NCBI GenBank assembly: GCA_947259995.1
Contig: CAMYOK010000002.1
Location: forward strand, 412,881 to 476,880
DNA length: 64,000 nucleotides
Source: an uncultured Pseudomonadales bacterium
GTDB taxonomy: Bacteria > Pseudomonadota > Gammaproteobacteria > Pseudomonadales > Pseudohongiellaceae
Reading direction: 5' to 3'
The stretch's first letter is position 1. Every line of letters begins with the position of its first letter. The position numbers were made by a program, and so were the translations under genes. The notes under the pieces were generated by a model that saw only the letters and a list, made by a program, of their open reading frames with translations, ran no database searches and was not told where the DNA came from. Positions 52,008 to 59,983 of this stretch are shown here, piece after piece.

Positions 52008-53392
52008 TCTAGGCTCCTCATTCGCGCATCTAAGGCATCGCGAAGGCCATCGCCCAATAGATTGAATGCCAACACTGTCAAACTAATAAAGATGGCTGGG
52101 AAAATAAGCTCATGCGGGTGCGTCAGCATCGTGGCTAAGCCTTCGTTGCTCATGCTGCCCCAGGAAGCGGTGGGAGGTGCGACGCCCATCCCAATGAAGG
52201 ACAGGAACGCTTCGGTAAAAATTGCACTTGGCACTGCAAAGGTGAGTGTCACAAGAATCACCCCCATCGTATTCGGGATCATATGCCGTAATACGAGGTA
52301 GGTATTTCGTGCGCCCAGTAGCCGTGAAGCACTGATATAGGCTTCTTGACGAATCTGCAGGATTTGGCCGCGCACCAGACGCGCCGTAGCCGGCCAGGAC
52401 AAGACCAGCAAAGCCACCATCATCGGAATGATGCCACTTTGACCAGGCCCAAGCCCGAAAACGACTTGGAAAAGAATCATAAACAGCAGGAACGGTAATG
52501 CGACGACGAAGTCAGCAAAACGCATCATGAACTGGTCGACCTTACCCCCGAGAAAGCCCGCGGTGCTGCCATAAATAACACCGAGCAATACAAACAAGAA
52601 TGGCGCAACAATCCCGATAAAGAGTGACACACGCGCCCCAGACATTAGGCGCGCTAACATATCCCTGCCCAAATAGTCTGTGCCCAGTGGATGCAAGGCT
52701 AAATTGACGGTATCGCCAATCGCCAATTCTTGTTCTGGGGGCACAAGGTTTCTTGCACGCACTTCGTCCACTGTAATGACTCGTTCGACTTCAACCGCTA
52801 AGGTTTCATATTGCTCAGCCAGAGCGCCAAATTCATCTAAAGCAACGAGCGTGTAATAGTAGGTATTCGGGCGTAGGTTTAGCCTATCCTCATAAAACCC
52901 TGCCGACGGCGACATCACATCAATCAGAGGAAGCCCGAACACTCGATCGTCTTCAAGCGGAAAGATATTGCGATAAATGCGATATCCATAGGCACCTGGA
53001 ATTGCGTCCCAGACCAGCCTTACCACCTGCGAATTTGGTGCATCTCCAAGATTAAAAATGCCTTGCTGCGCGGGTGCCGCCTCTGTCACTTGCCCACCCC
53101 AATATTCATAGGGTGCCACAACGGTAGCACTTCTATCGGCACCGGGTGCTTGGCTAATTTGATCGATATCTTGCCGTGCTGGGTCGACATTCCACAGCAA
53201 TGGCCCGAGCAATGCGAAGGCAAGCAAGCCAATAATAATCCACAGCGAGAAAATTGCGCGGCGGTTGTTTTTAAGTCGGCCCCACGCATCTTGCCAATAG
53301 GAGCGCGAAGGCCTGTTGATACCCCGTCGTTGCTCACCAAGGCCCAGCGGCTTAAAGTCATCAGGCGTCAATTTCACTAGAGGCTCGCTCAT
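52004..53392 (-). CDS. oppC: OppC-like permease with fibronectin-III-like periplasmic insertion
   Basis: A 462-residue permease, about 160 longer than usual OppC. After the first helix (IFSLWIIIGLLAFALLGPLL, near 47-67) the periplasmic loop holds an extra domain of about 95 residues (roughly 115-210). It has the fibronectin-III pattern: VVRLVWDAIPGAYGYRIYRN, then GFYEDRLNLRPNTYYYTLVA and VEVERVIT. The permease core then follows normally, with HPLGTDYLGRDMLARLMSG and EAA loop SASRLLGARNTYLVLRHMIPN. The ATG at 53392 has GAGG eight bases before it and shares one base with the oppB stop; a GTG just upstream is the alternative. The inserted domain may help to dock the membrane-anchored OppA or to contact substrate. 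Confidence 0.9.
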   Translation of the reverse strand: MSEPLVKLTPDDFKPLGLGEQRRGINRPSRSYWQDAWGRLKNNRRAIFSLWIIIGLLAFALLGPLLWNVDPARQDIDQISQAPGADRSATVVAPYEYWGGQVTEAAPAQQGIFNLGDAPNSQVVRLVWDAIPGAYGYRIYRNIFPLEDDRVFGLPLIDVMSPSAGFYEDRLNLRPNTYYYTLVALDEFGALAEQYETLAVEVERVITVDEVRARNLVPPEQELAIGDTVNLALHPLGTDYLGRDMLARLMSGARVSLFIGIVAPFLFVLLGVIYGSTAGFLGGKVDQFMMRFADFVVALPFLLFMILFQVVFGLGPGQSGIIPMMVALLVLSWPATARLVRGQILQIRQEAYISASRLLGARNTYLVLRHMIPNTMGVILVTLTFAVPSAIFTEAFLSFIGMGVAPPTASWGSMSNEGLATMLTHPHELIFPAIFISLTVLAFNLLGDGLRDALDARMRSLE

Positions 53393-54324
53393 CACTGCAA
53401 CCTCACTCTTGGATCAATCCAGCCATAAAGTAAATCGACGAGAATCACCATAAACACCAAAAATGCACCGTAGAATACCGTCGTCCCCATAATCACGGTG
53501 TAATCCAACTGCTGCACTGCTTGCACGAAATAGCGCCCCAGCCCTGGAATGGCAAACACCAATTCGACGACAAAGCCGCCGGTAGTAATTGCAGCAATAG
53601 CAGGACCTAAGACAGTGATAACGGGCATAATTGCATTGCGCAGTTGATGCTTCGCGAAGATGCGTTCCGGCGGCAAGCCCTTTGCCTTTGCCGTGCGCAC
53701 ATAGTCTGAATTAATAATCTCTAACATGGACGAGCGCATCAGGCGCGTGAGATAGGCCATCGTGCCCATACCTAAAACTAAGGCGGGCATAATCATATGA
53801 CTGACAGTGCCCCAACCGGCAACAGGCATAATGGAAAAGCCGAGCCAGTCATTAATATTCACCAGCATCAATTGGCCTAAAGCCGCAAATACGAAACTGG
53901 GCACCGAGATACCGAGAATCACCATGAACATGATAATAGTGTCGGGAAGGCGGTTGCGGTATAAAGCGGTCAAAGCCCCAAACAACACACCGCCCAAAGC
54001 GGCGAACATCACTGCCAGAATCCCAAGGGTTGCCGATACAGGAAAATGCTCTCGAATAATATCGTTCACTTGCCGATTACGTTGGGTGTAGGAGATGCCG
54101 AAATCCCCTTTGATGAAGTTTTCTAAGTAGATGACATATTGAGTGGAGAGTGGTTGATCGAGCCCATACCGGGCTTCTAGATTAGCGCGAATCTCTGGTG
54201 TTGAGGCTCGCTCCCCGGAAAGCGGGTCACCTGGAACATTGTGCATAGCAAAAAAGGTAGCGGTGGCAATAAACCAAACGGTCACAAGGCCTTGCAGTAG
54301 TCGTTTGAGGGTGTAGCGCCACAT
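53392..54324 (-). CDS. oppB: OppB-like peptide ABC permease
   Basis: A 310-residue permease. It begins WRYTLKRLLQGLVTVWFIATATFFAMHNVPGDPL, continues with the conserved RYGLDQPLSTQYVIYLENFIKGDFGISY loop, and has EAA loop RTAKAKGLPPERIFAKHQLRN and end GWIDPRVRLQ. Length and pattern are those of OppB. It begins 18 bases after the oppA stop and is followed by oppC. It forms the heterodimeric channel with the unusual OppC. Confidence 0.93.
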   Translation of the reverse strand: MWRYTLKRLLQGLVTVWFIATATFFAMHNVPGDPLSGERASTPEIRANLEARYGLDQPLSTQYVIYLENFIKGDFGISYTQRNRQVNDIIREHFPVSATLGILAVMFAALGGVLFGALTALYRNRLPDTIIMFMVILGISVPSFVFAALGQLMLVNINDWLGFSIMPVAGWGTVSHMIMPALVLGMGTMAYLTRLMRSSMLEIINSDYVRTAKAKGLPPERIFAKHQLRNAIMPVITVLGPAIAAITTGGFVVELVFAIPGLGRYFVQAVQQLDYTVIMGTTVFYGAFLVFMVILVDLLYGWIDPRVRLQ

Positions 54325-54342
54325 ACTAAAAAATATCCTTAA

Positions 54343-56046
54343 TCACTGTGCTTCAACATCAATATAGGCATTTGTATAGTCAGTCTCAGCCCCTATCACT
54401 CGCCGTATAATTCCCTTTACGCGGGGATCGGTAGCATAAACGTAACCTCGCTCGTAGTTACCGATCAGCACCGATTCATCAAATAATATTTGCTGAATCT
54501 CGCCAAAGGCTGCCATGCGCTCTTCAGTATCCAAAGAGTTTTGACCAATGCGCACTAGCTCATCAAGACGCTCGTTGCGATAGTGACCGCGGTTATTCAA
54601 GTTCCACGAAGCATAGTAATCGCCGAAGGTAAGTGGGTCATTGTAGTCAGGCCCCCAACCAGCAAGCACAATATCAAACTCACCGGTTTCCATTTTTGCC
54701 AAACGCTGCCTGAAGATCTGCTGGTCGATGACTATGTCGAGACCAAGATTCTTCTTAAAGGTCTCTTGATAATACTGCGATGAAATCGTCGCCACTGGCG
54801 AGGTATCAGCCAGCAATACGATCGGTGGAATCTGCGCCAACCCCAACTCTTGTTTGGCCTTTTCTAAATATTCTTTTGCTAAAGCTATATTCAATGGGGC
54901 CTCGGGCGGTGGGTACTCTTCATGAAGGGTGCGCTCTGCACCCTGCATCCACACAGGGAATATGCTCTTGGCTGGCAAATAGCCTGGTAACTTAATGACA
55001 CTATTCACTAGTTCATTGTTGTCTTGCGCTAACACCAATGCTTTGCGCAAATTCTTATTTGCGGTAACGCGGCCCTCACGGTGATTGAAATCGATAAAGA
55101 ACACACTGCCATCCATAAAACGATTTAGCACCCAACGCTGCTGCATCGCACCCTCTAACATCTCGGCAGTTAGGTCCACTTGCACAATACGGCCGTCTTT
55201 AAACAGATTCAGCAAGGTATTGGTGTCATCTGTTACATAGGCGAAATTGATAGCATCGAGCTTGACGCGGGACTGGTCCCAGTAATAGGGATTTTTCTCG
55301 ATCCGCAGGCTAGCGCCATGAACCCAACTGGTCATCATGAACGGGCCACTATAGAGTAGCGACTCCGCTTCGGCACCGAAACGGCCATTGGTCGACTCAA
55401 AGAAGGCTTCGTTTACAGGAGAGAACGTATAGAAGGCGACCATTTTCTGAAAATAGGCGATGGGTTGTTCGAGGGTGACTTCGAGGGTTTTGTCGTCAAG
55501 CGCCCGCACCCCTACTTCGTCTACGGGAACATCGCCATTATTAGCGGCTGCTGCGTTCTTGATTGAGTAAAGTATGAAAGCATACTGAGAGGCCGTAGCC
55601 GGGGCTAAGGTGTTTTTCCAAGCGAATTCGAAATCATGGGCGGTGATCGGTTCGCCATTGCTCCAGCGGGCGTTATCGCGGATCCAGAACGTGGCCGTAT
55701 CCCCTTCGATCTCCCAGCGCTCGGCGAGCCCGGCGACAATCTGACCATACTCGTCATAGCGCAACAAGCCCTCCATAACGTGCCCGAGCACAATACCGCT
55801 GACCGAATCGGCCGCTCCCATAGTACTTAATTCGGGTGGGTCTTGGCGCAAATAGGCTGTAATCTCATTGTTCTCGACATCTACGGCCCCAGCGACGCCA
55901 CCTGTGCTAGTGCTGGTCAGGCTGGCCGCAAAATTCAAGCCTAGCATCAGCAAGATAAACGCTAAAACGGCGCCAATGGCGTAAAGCGCCAACTGCCTGC
56001 TGGCGGACCTATTAAAGCCTTCATTTGAGTTTATGGGGCTGCGCAT
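54343..56046 (-). CDS. oppA: OppA-like peptide-binding protein, membrane-anchored
   Basis: About 567 residues, family-5 solute-binding protein. The N terminus has a charged stretch and one long hydrophobic segment (LALYAIGAVLAFILLMLGLNFAASL) with no lipobox and no clear cleavage site, so it is probably tethered by a signal anchor. Family features follow: DPPELSTMGAADSVSGIVLGH, TFWIRDNARWSNGEPITAHDF, YSGPFMMTSW, and LAGWGPDYNDPLTFGDYYASW, the last typical of OppA/MppA. The ATG at 56046 is chosen; a TTG at 56070 keeps the frame open further. It is the first gene of the operon and divergent from mscS. Confidence 0.9.
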   Translation of the reverse strand: MRSPINSNEGFNRSASRQLALYAIGAVLAFILLMLGLNFAASLTSTSTGGVAGAVDVENNEITAYLRQDPPELSTMGAADSVSGIVLGHVMEGLLRYDEYGQIVAGLAERWEIEGDTATFWIRDNARWSNGEPITAHDFEFAWKNTLAPATASQYAFILYSIKNAAAANNGDVPVDEVGVRALDDKTLEVTLEQPIAYFQKMVAFYTFSPVNEAFFESTNGRFGAEAESLLYSGPFMMTSWVHGASLRIEKNPYYWDQSRVKLDAINFAYVTDDTNTLLNLFKDGRIVQVDLTAEMLEGAMQQRWVLNRFMDGSVFFIDFNHREGRVTANKNLRKALVLAQDNNELVNSVIKLPGYLPAKSIFPVWMQGAERTLHEEYPPPEAPLNIALAKEYLEKAKQELGLAQIPPIVLLADTSPVATISSQYYQETFKKNLGLDIVIDQQIFRQRLAKMETGEFDIVLAGWGPDYNDPLTFGDYYASWNLNNRGHYRNERLDELVRIGQNSLDTEERMAAFGEIQQILFDESVLIGNYERGYVYATDPRVKGIIRRVIGAETDYTNAYIDVEAQ

Positions 56047-56195
56047 GTGCACTCTATTTTCTCGGAACAAGCCCCAGAGAATACCTCAGCCCTGATAGCG
56101 AGTCGATAGGAGGAGGCGAGCAGCTGCTCGAAACTGCCCACAGCACTGCATTCCGGATTACAATGGACAAAATTACTGCTAATCAGGAAACGACC

Positions 56196-57029
56196 ATGGA
56201 GCAAGAACTGGAGCAATTCACCGCCATTTATGAGCAAGTGACGAGCTTTCTCGTGAACTACAGCTTTCAGCTGATTGGCGCCATTATTGTTTTTCTAATC
56301 GGGGTGATTGTTGCGCGCAAGGTCAGCAATATCGTCCTGCGCCTGTGTCAGAAGAAGCAACTCGATGTAACACTGAGTAGCTTTGCCGCCAACACCGTGC
56401 GCCTCATCATCATCACCATGACGGCAATCATTGCCCTAGGCAAACTTGGCATCAGCATCACGCCATTTGTTGCCGCAGTTGGTGCTCTGTCTCTCGGCGC
56501 GGGATTAGCCGTGCAGGGGCTTTTATCCAATTACGGTGCGGGGCTCAACATCATCTTGGCACGCCCCTTCGTAGTAGGCGACACGATCTCAGTCCAAGGC
56601 GTGAGCGGCATTGTCAAAGAAGTGCATCTTGCCTACACCGTTTTAGCTGATGAGGATGACGTCAAAATCACTATCCCCAACAAGCACATTGTGGGCGAGA
56701 TCATTCACAATTCGCAAAGCGATACGATCGCCGAACTAGGGGTGGGGATTGCTTATCACTGCGACCCCAAACTAGCCCTTAAGGTAATACTAGAGGCACT
56801 CAAAGCGGTGCCCGGCATCAGCGAAGTCCGCGCGCCGCAGATCGGCATCGAGAACTTCGGTGACAGTAGCATCGATATCGGCATACGCTTTTGGGTGAAA
56901 ACACAAGTGCGTCACGAGGCTCAATTTCAAGCCAATATGGCAATCTACGAAGCACTGAAAGCAGCCGCGATCGAGATTCCCTTCCCTCAGCGAGAGGTCA
57001 AAATGCTATCTGAAGCGCAATCAATATAA
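56196..57029 (+). CDS. mscS: MscS-type small-conductance mechanosensitive channel
   Basis: A 277-residue channel, close to the 286 residues of E. coli MscS. There are three membrane helices; the third has the pore sequence VGALSLGAGLAVQGLLSNYGAGL, with the alternating small residues that line the MscS pore. Then come the cytoplasmic beta domain (FVVGDTISVQGVSGIVKEVHL, ITIPNKHIVGEII) and the alpha/beta domain ending with FPQREVKM. It opens under hypo-osmotic stress to save the cell from bursting. The ATG at 56196 has AGGAA six bases upstream; earlier in-frame ATGs lack one. The stop at 57029 touches the CRP site. Confidence 0.93.
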   Translation: MEQELEQFTAIYEQVTSFLVNYSFQLIGAIIVFLIGVIVARKVSNIVLRLCQKKQLDVTLSSFAANTVRLIIITMTAIIALGKLGISITPFVAAVGALSLGAGLAVQGLLSNYGAGLNIILARPFVVGDTISVQGVSGIVKEVHLAYTVLADEDDVKITIPNKHIVGEIIHNSQSDTIAELGVGIAYHCDPKLALKVILEALKAVPGISEVRAPQIGIENFGDSSIDIGIRFWVKTQVRHEAQFQANMAIYEALKAAAIEIPFPQREVKMLSEAQSI

Positions 57030-57050
57030 AATGTGATCTAGCTCACACAA
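57029..57050. promoter_or_regulatory. Near-consensus CRP (cAMP receptor protein) site
   Basis: TGTGATCTAGCTCACA at 57032-57047 is a perfect TGTGA-N6-TCACA match, and 18 of the 22 bases agree with the full E. coli CRP consensus. It lies about 170 bases before the DKS-repeat protein start and follows directly on the mscS stop. The distance suits activation of a promoter further down, or control of the downstream gene from a distant start. Confidence 0.75.
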
Positions 57051-57091
57051 TTGACCGCAAGGCACAGCATTCTATCGAAACTTACCCATTT

Positions 57092-57132
57092 TTACCCTAT
57101 TACAGACAGAAGATATTCCCAATATAGGGTAA
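57092..57132. promoter_or_regulatory. Spaced inverted repeat upstream of the DKS-repeat gene
   Basis: TTACCCTAT (57092-57100) and ATAGGGTAA (57124-57132) are perfect inverted arms 23 bases apart. A shorter ATATTCCC/GGGTAATAT dyad overlaps the right arm. It lies between the CRP site and the start of the repeat-protein gene, and may be an operator with two half-sites or an mRNA structure. Confidence 0.35.
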
Positions 57133-57220
57133 TATTCGCACACTGACAGTAGTAATTAGTCAATCAGGTCTCAACTAAGAATCAACAAAGTGGGCTCCAC
57201 AGAATAATTGAGGTATGGAA

Positions 57221-58714
57221 ATGAAATTTTTAAACAGCACACTAGCAGCTTGCTTGCTTGTAACGAGCCTCTTCGTTGCTAGTAGTGCTTTAGCCGTTAC
57301 TGAGCCAGAGGCACAATGCTCTGTACTCTACACAGACGCTGCCGTTGAAGTGGGTGCCGTTTGCGTAACCGTAAACCCAGACGCGGAAAACGTATTCCTC
57401 GATTATCTGTTAATTGGCGATTGGAAATTATCTGCCGCACAAGCGTGGATCGGCGACGATGCAGCCAACATCCCGACAGATAGCAGCGGTAATCCGCAAG
57501 TTAGCGTATTTCCTCATAGCGCATCGGACCTGACTGACGTCGCACAACACAGTTTCACCATTCCCTTTTCCGAATTAGCGATAAATGCGGACACTTTTTG
57601 TAACGCTGACGTTATTGTCGCTGCAAGCGCTATTGTGACTCGCGAAGTCGAAGCGGATCCAGACGATGGCGATGACAACGACGGAAAATCGGATAAGTCT
57701 GAGAAATCCGACAAATCTGATAAATCTGATAAATCCGATAAATCCGATAAATCCGATAAATCGGACAAGTCTGAGAAGTCCGATAAATCTGACAAGTCTG
57801 AGAAATCTGATAAATCTGATAAATCTGACAAGTCTGAGAAATCCGACAAATCTGGCAAATCCGACAAATCTGACAAATCGGATAAATCTGGCAAATCGGA
57901 TAAATCTGGCAAATCGGATAAATCTGGCAAATCTGGCAAGTCGGACAAATCAGGTAAGAGCGGCTCAAGCTATTCAAGCAGTTCATACGAGGGTTCTAGC
58001 TCATGGGGCTCAAGCTGGAGCTGGAGCAGTTCAGATAAGTCTGGCAAGTCGGATAAATCCGGTAAGTCTGACAAATCTGGAAAATCCGGCAAGTCTGACA
58101 AATCCGGCAAGTCATGCAGCACGCATGGTAGCTGGGGCCACGACCACGATGATTGCGAATGTCCAGGAGATGGCGGCACAGACCCAGTAGTAGAAACTTT
58201 CACTGCATGGGCAGGTGATACGAACGTCGGCAATGGCAAATACTTTAGCTTCAGCAATGACTTCTGTGTAGAAGAGCCAAACGAAGTAGTGCTGCCATAC
58301 CCTAGCTGCTATAACGTATTCGCAAAATCCACAATTGGCACTATCACCGAGTTTTCACCCGCAGGAGTCACTGACGGCGCAACGGGTTGGCTGAATCAAT
58401 CCCCTACAGCAGGTGTTGGTATACCGCTATTAATCCCGAATCCATCTGGTGGTGTTAGTAATGCCTTAGCACTACTCGTGCCAGGCTCAGGTGTGATTCA
58501 GGTACAGGCTAGTGCGCCAAGCGGCAAAACCATTTACAGCATGAACGTCTTCGCAGGCGATGCAGGCACATTCGATGCGAGCCTATCGCCACTCGATTAT
58601 GGCATCCACGCTGAAGGGGCGGCAGCACTGAACTTCTCAGCGCCTCTGAACCCTTTCCCTGCGGTGATGGATCTAGTGGTTCACGCAGTGGTTTGCCCAA
58701 CAAATCCTATTTAA
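57221..58714 (+). CDS. Secreted protein with DKS/GKS/EKS tripeptide repeats
   Basis: About 497 residues. Residues 1-26 are a signal peptide ending ALA. Residues about 30-145 are a globular N domain with cysteines (AQCSVLY, GAVCVTV, FCNADVIV). Then 31 perfect tripeptides of the form D/G/E-K-S run from residue 155 to 247, followed by a Ser/Tyr/Trp-rich linker (SYSSSSYEGSSSWGSSWSWS), nine more tripeptides (272-298), and a Cys/His/Asp patch (CSTHGSWGHDHDDCECPGD). Residues about 320-497 form a beta-rich C domain with FTAWAGDTNVGNGKYFSFS and further cysteines. ATG at 57221 has GAGGT six bases before it. A CRP site lies upstream, a strong terminator follows, and an ECF sigma operon comes next. I recognise no family; an extracellular or surface role is inferred. 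Confidence 0.85.
   Translation: MKFLNSTLAACLLVTSLFVASSALAVTEPEAQCSVLYTDAAVEVGAVCVTVNPDAENVFLDYLLIGDWKLSAAQAWIGDDAANIPTDSSGNPQVSVFPHSASDLTDVAQHSFTIPFSELAINADTFCNADVIVAASAIVTREVEADPDDGDDNDGKSDKSEKSDKSDKSDKSDKSDKSDKSDKSEKSDKSDKSEKSDKSDKSDKSEKSDKSGKSDKSDKSDKSGKSDKSGKSDKSGKSGKSDKSGKSGSSYSSSSYEGSSSWGSSWSWSSSDKSGKSDKSGKSDKSGKSGKSDKSGKSCSTHGSWGHDHDDCECPGDGGTDPVVETFTAWAGDTNVGNGKYFSFSNDFCVEEPNEVVLPYPSCYNVFAKSTIGTITEFSPAGVTDGATGWLNQSPTAGVGIPLLIPNPSGGVSNALALLVPGSGVIQVQASAPSGKTIYSMNVFAGDAGTFDASLSPLDYGIHAEGAAALNFSAPLNPFPAVMDLVVHAVVCPTNPI
57683..57961 (+). repeat. 9-bp in-frame tandem repeat, block 1 (31 units)
   Basis: 31 contiguous nine-base units encode Asp/Gly/Glu-Lys-Ser. Asp-type units occupy most of the first two thirds, while Gly-type units dominate the end. 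Codons vary (AAA/AAG, TCT/TCC/TCG, GAT/GAC), so the array is not a fresh exact expansion, although runs such as the six in-phase units near 57720-57770 are nearly identical. Confidence 0.95.
58034..58114 (+). repeat. 9-bp in-frame tandem repeat, block 2 (9 units)
   Basis: Nine further D/G-K-S units, separated from block 1 by a 72-base segment coding for a Ser/Tyr/Trp-rich linker. Asp and Gly units mostly alternate here. Confidence 0.93.
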
Positions 58715-58741
58715 AGTATAACTTGTGAGTAGTACTCAATG

Positions 58742-58772
58742 AGCCACGATGCTTGCATCGTGGCTTTTTTTT
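58742..58772 (+). terminator. Intrinsic terminator of the DKS-repeat gene
   Basis: AGCCACGATG (58742-58751), loop CTTG, and CATCGTGGCT (58756-58765) followed by a run of T to 58772. It begins 27 bases after the stop of the DKS-repeat gene and separates it from the sigma factor operon. Confidence 0.92.
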
Positions 58773-58889
58773 GTTTGGATCAAACCTTGAGAAAAACCCA
58801 TAGGCTCAACGACAGGTTTGCAAAACCCTTGCGTATATCTAATCAAACAATGTTTAACAATGCATGGCACGATCTTCAAACTGTGAGAT

Positions 58890-58920
58890 TGAAACGCCGA
58901 CCAGTTTTTTGGGGCGAATA
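58890..58920 (+). promoter_or_regulatory. Possible ECF-type promoter of the sigma factor operon
   Basis: TGAAAC at 58890-58895 looks like an ECF -35 element and CGAATA at 58915-58920 could be a -10 element; the 19-base spacing is longer than the usual 16-17. It lies 45 bases before the sigma factor start, where an autoregulated promoter would be expected. Weak call. Confidence 0.22.
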
Positions 58921-58964
58921 GAAGTATTATTCGAGCATAAGGTCTACGGGACAGAATTCTCAGA

Positions 58965-59504
58965 ATGAATGACGACGAAGCATTGATGCTAGCTATACAA
59001 GGAGGCGACTCAAAAGCTTATGAGTCCGCCGTGCGGCAGCATATAAAAGCGCTTAGTCACTATGCCTATAGAATGCTTGGCAATAGTAAAGATACCGAGG
59101 ACATCACACAGGAAGCCTTATTGCGCTTATGGACCCACGCCAATAGCTGGCGAGCCGACAAGGCGAGCGTGTCCACCTGGCTGCACCGCATAACGCACAA
59201 TTTATGTATCGACTACCTGCGTAAAGATAAGTCGAAAATGACTGGCGAGCTTAACGATGAACTCGAATCGCAAGATCGCCCAGCCAACGTACCCGAGCAA
59301 GATGAGCGACTAGAGTCGCTTAAAAACGCGCTCGAACTCTTACCAGAGCGACAGCGCAGCGCAATTATACTGAGCCATTACCAAGGCTTCTCGAATAAAG
59401 AGATTGCACAGGTGATGGATATTTCGGTCGACGCATTAGAGTCGATTTTAGCAAGAGCTCGAAGGGGGCTGAGAGCCCAACTCTCAGATTTACAAGCGTC
59501 GTAA
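58965..59504 (+). CDS. ECF-family RNA polymerase sigma factor
   Basis: A 179-residue group 4 sigma factor with only regions 2 and 4. Region 2 runs over about residues 20-90 (YRMLGNSKDTEDITQEALLRLW, WRADKASVSTWLHRITHNLCIDYLRK); region 4 covers about 120-175 (LELLPERQRSAIILSHYQGFSNKEIAQVM, VDALESILARARRGLR). It is followed by a one-helix protein and a metal-sensor-like protein, a layout close to CnrH/CnrY/CnrX of Cupriavidus. It should steer RNA polymerase to envelope- or metal-stress promoters, presumably including its own. The target promoter cannot be read from the window. Confidence 0.93.
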   Translation: MNDDEALMLAIQGGDSKAYESAVRQHIKALSHYAYRMLGNSKDTEDITQEALLRLWTHANSWRADKASVSTWLHRITHNLCIDYLRKDKSKMTGELNDELESQDRPANVPEQDERLESLKNALELLPERQRSAIILSHYQGFSNKEIAQVMDISVDALESILARARRGLRAQLSDLQAS

Positions 59505-59536
59505 GAACGCAGCCATACACTATCAGGCCACTAACC

Positions 59537-59983
59537 ATGACAGAACTAGAGCGTTTTGAACAACTAATGGCGATCCACGGCAGCGATATCGATCGCTGGC
59601 CCACGGATGAGCAACTGCCTGCACGGCAACTCCTATCGGAGTCAGTTGCTGCGCAGTCATTGCACAACGATCAACAGACACTCGACACCATGCTTGACGC
59701 AATCCCCGTCCCTCCAATGGCAGCAATGCAGAGACGCATTGTTCGCAACCTGGCAGCTGCGACGCGCTCCAGCCTTTTAGATCGAGTACTCGAATGGATT
59801 GTGCCACGCGGTGGCAATGTATCCTCATGGGCTTGGCGTCCAGCCCTAGTCGCATGCCTACCCCTTATGTGCGGCATCTACATGGCAAACTTCTACAGCT
59901 TTGGCATCGAATCAACAGAGAACTCTTGGCAAGAAGAACTCTACTTGATTTCGATGAATGATTACGCGGAGATCTCTGAATGA
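59537..59983 (+). CDS. Probable anti-sigma factor with one membrane helix
   Basis: A 148-residue protein lying 32 bases after the sigma factor gene. Residues 1-90 are charged and cytoplasmic by prediction; one membrane segment lies at about residues 95-115 (WRPALVACLPLMCGIYMANFYSF), and a short C-terminal periplasmic tail follows. This topology is that of anti-sigma factors such as CnrY or RseA-type proteins. No zinc-binding H-x3-C-x2-C (ZAS) motif is visible. The stop overlaps the next start (ATGA). Role inferred from position and topology; sequence similarity to a known anti-sigma family is not evident to me. Confidence 0.72.
   Translation: MTELERFEQLMAIHGSDIDRWPTDEQLPARQLLSESVAAQSLHNDQQTLDTMLDAIPVPPMAAMQRRIVRNLAAATRSSLLDRVLEWIVPRGGNVSSWAWRPALVACLPLMCGIYMANFYSFGIESTENSWQEELYLISMNDYAEISE

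Noticed and set aside
57514..57986. Minus-strand open frames through the DKS-repeat region (Asp-Leu-Ser and Ile-Cys-Gln type repeats)
   Set aside because: They are the mirror of the nine-base repeat on the other strand; the array has no stop in several frames. The plus-strand frame has a signal peptide, a ribosome site and a terminator.
57683..58114. Possible CRISPR or satellite array
   Set aside because: The unit is nine bases, in phase with a reading frame, and without spacers of constant length.
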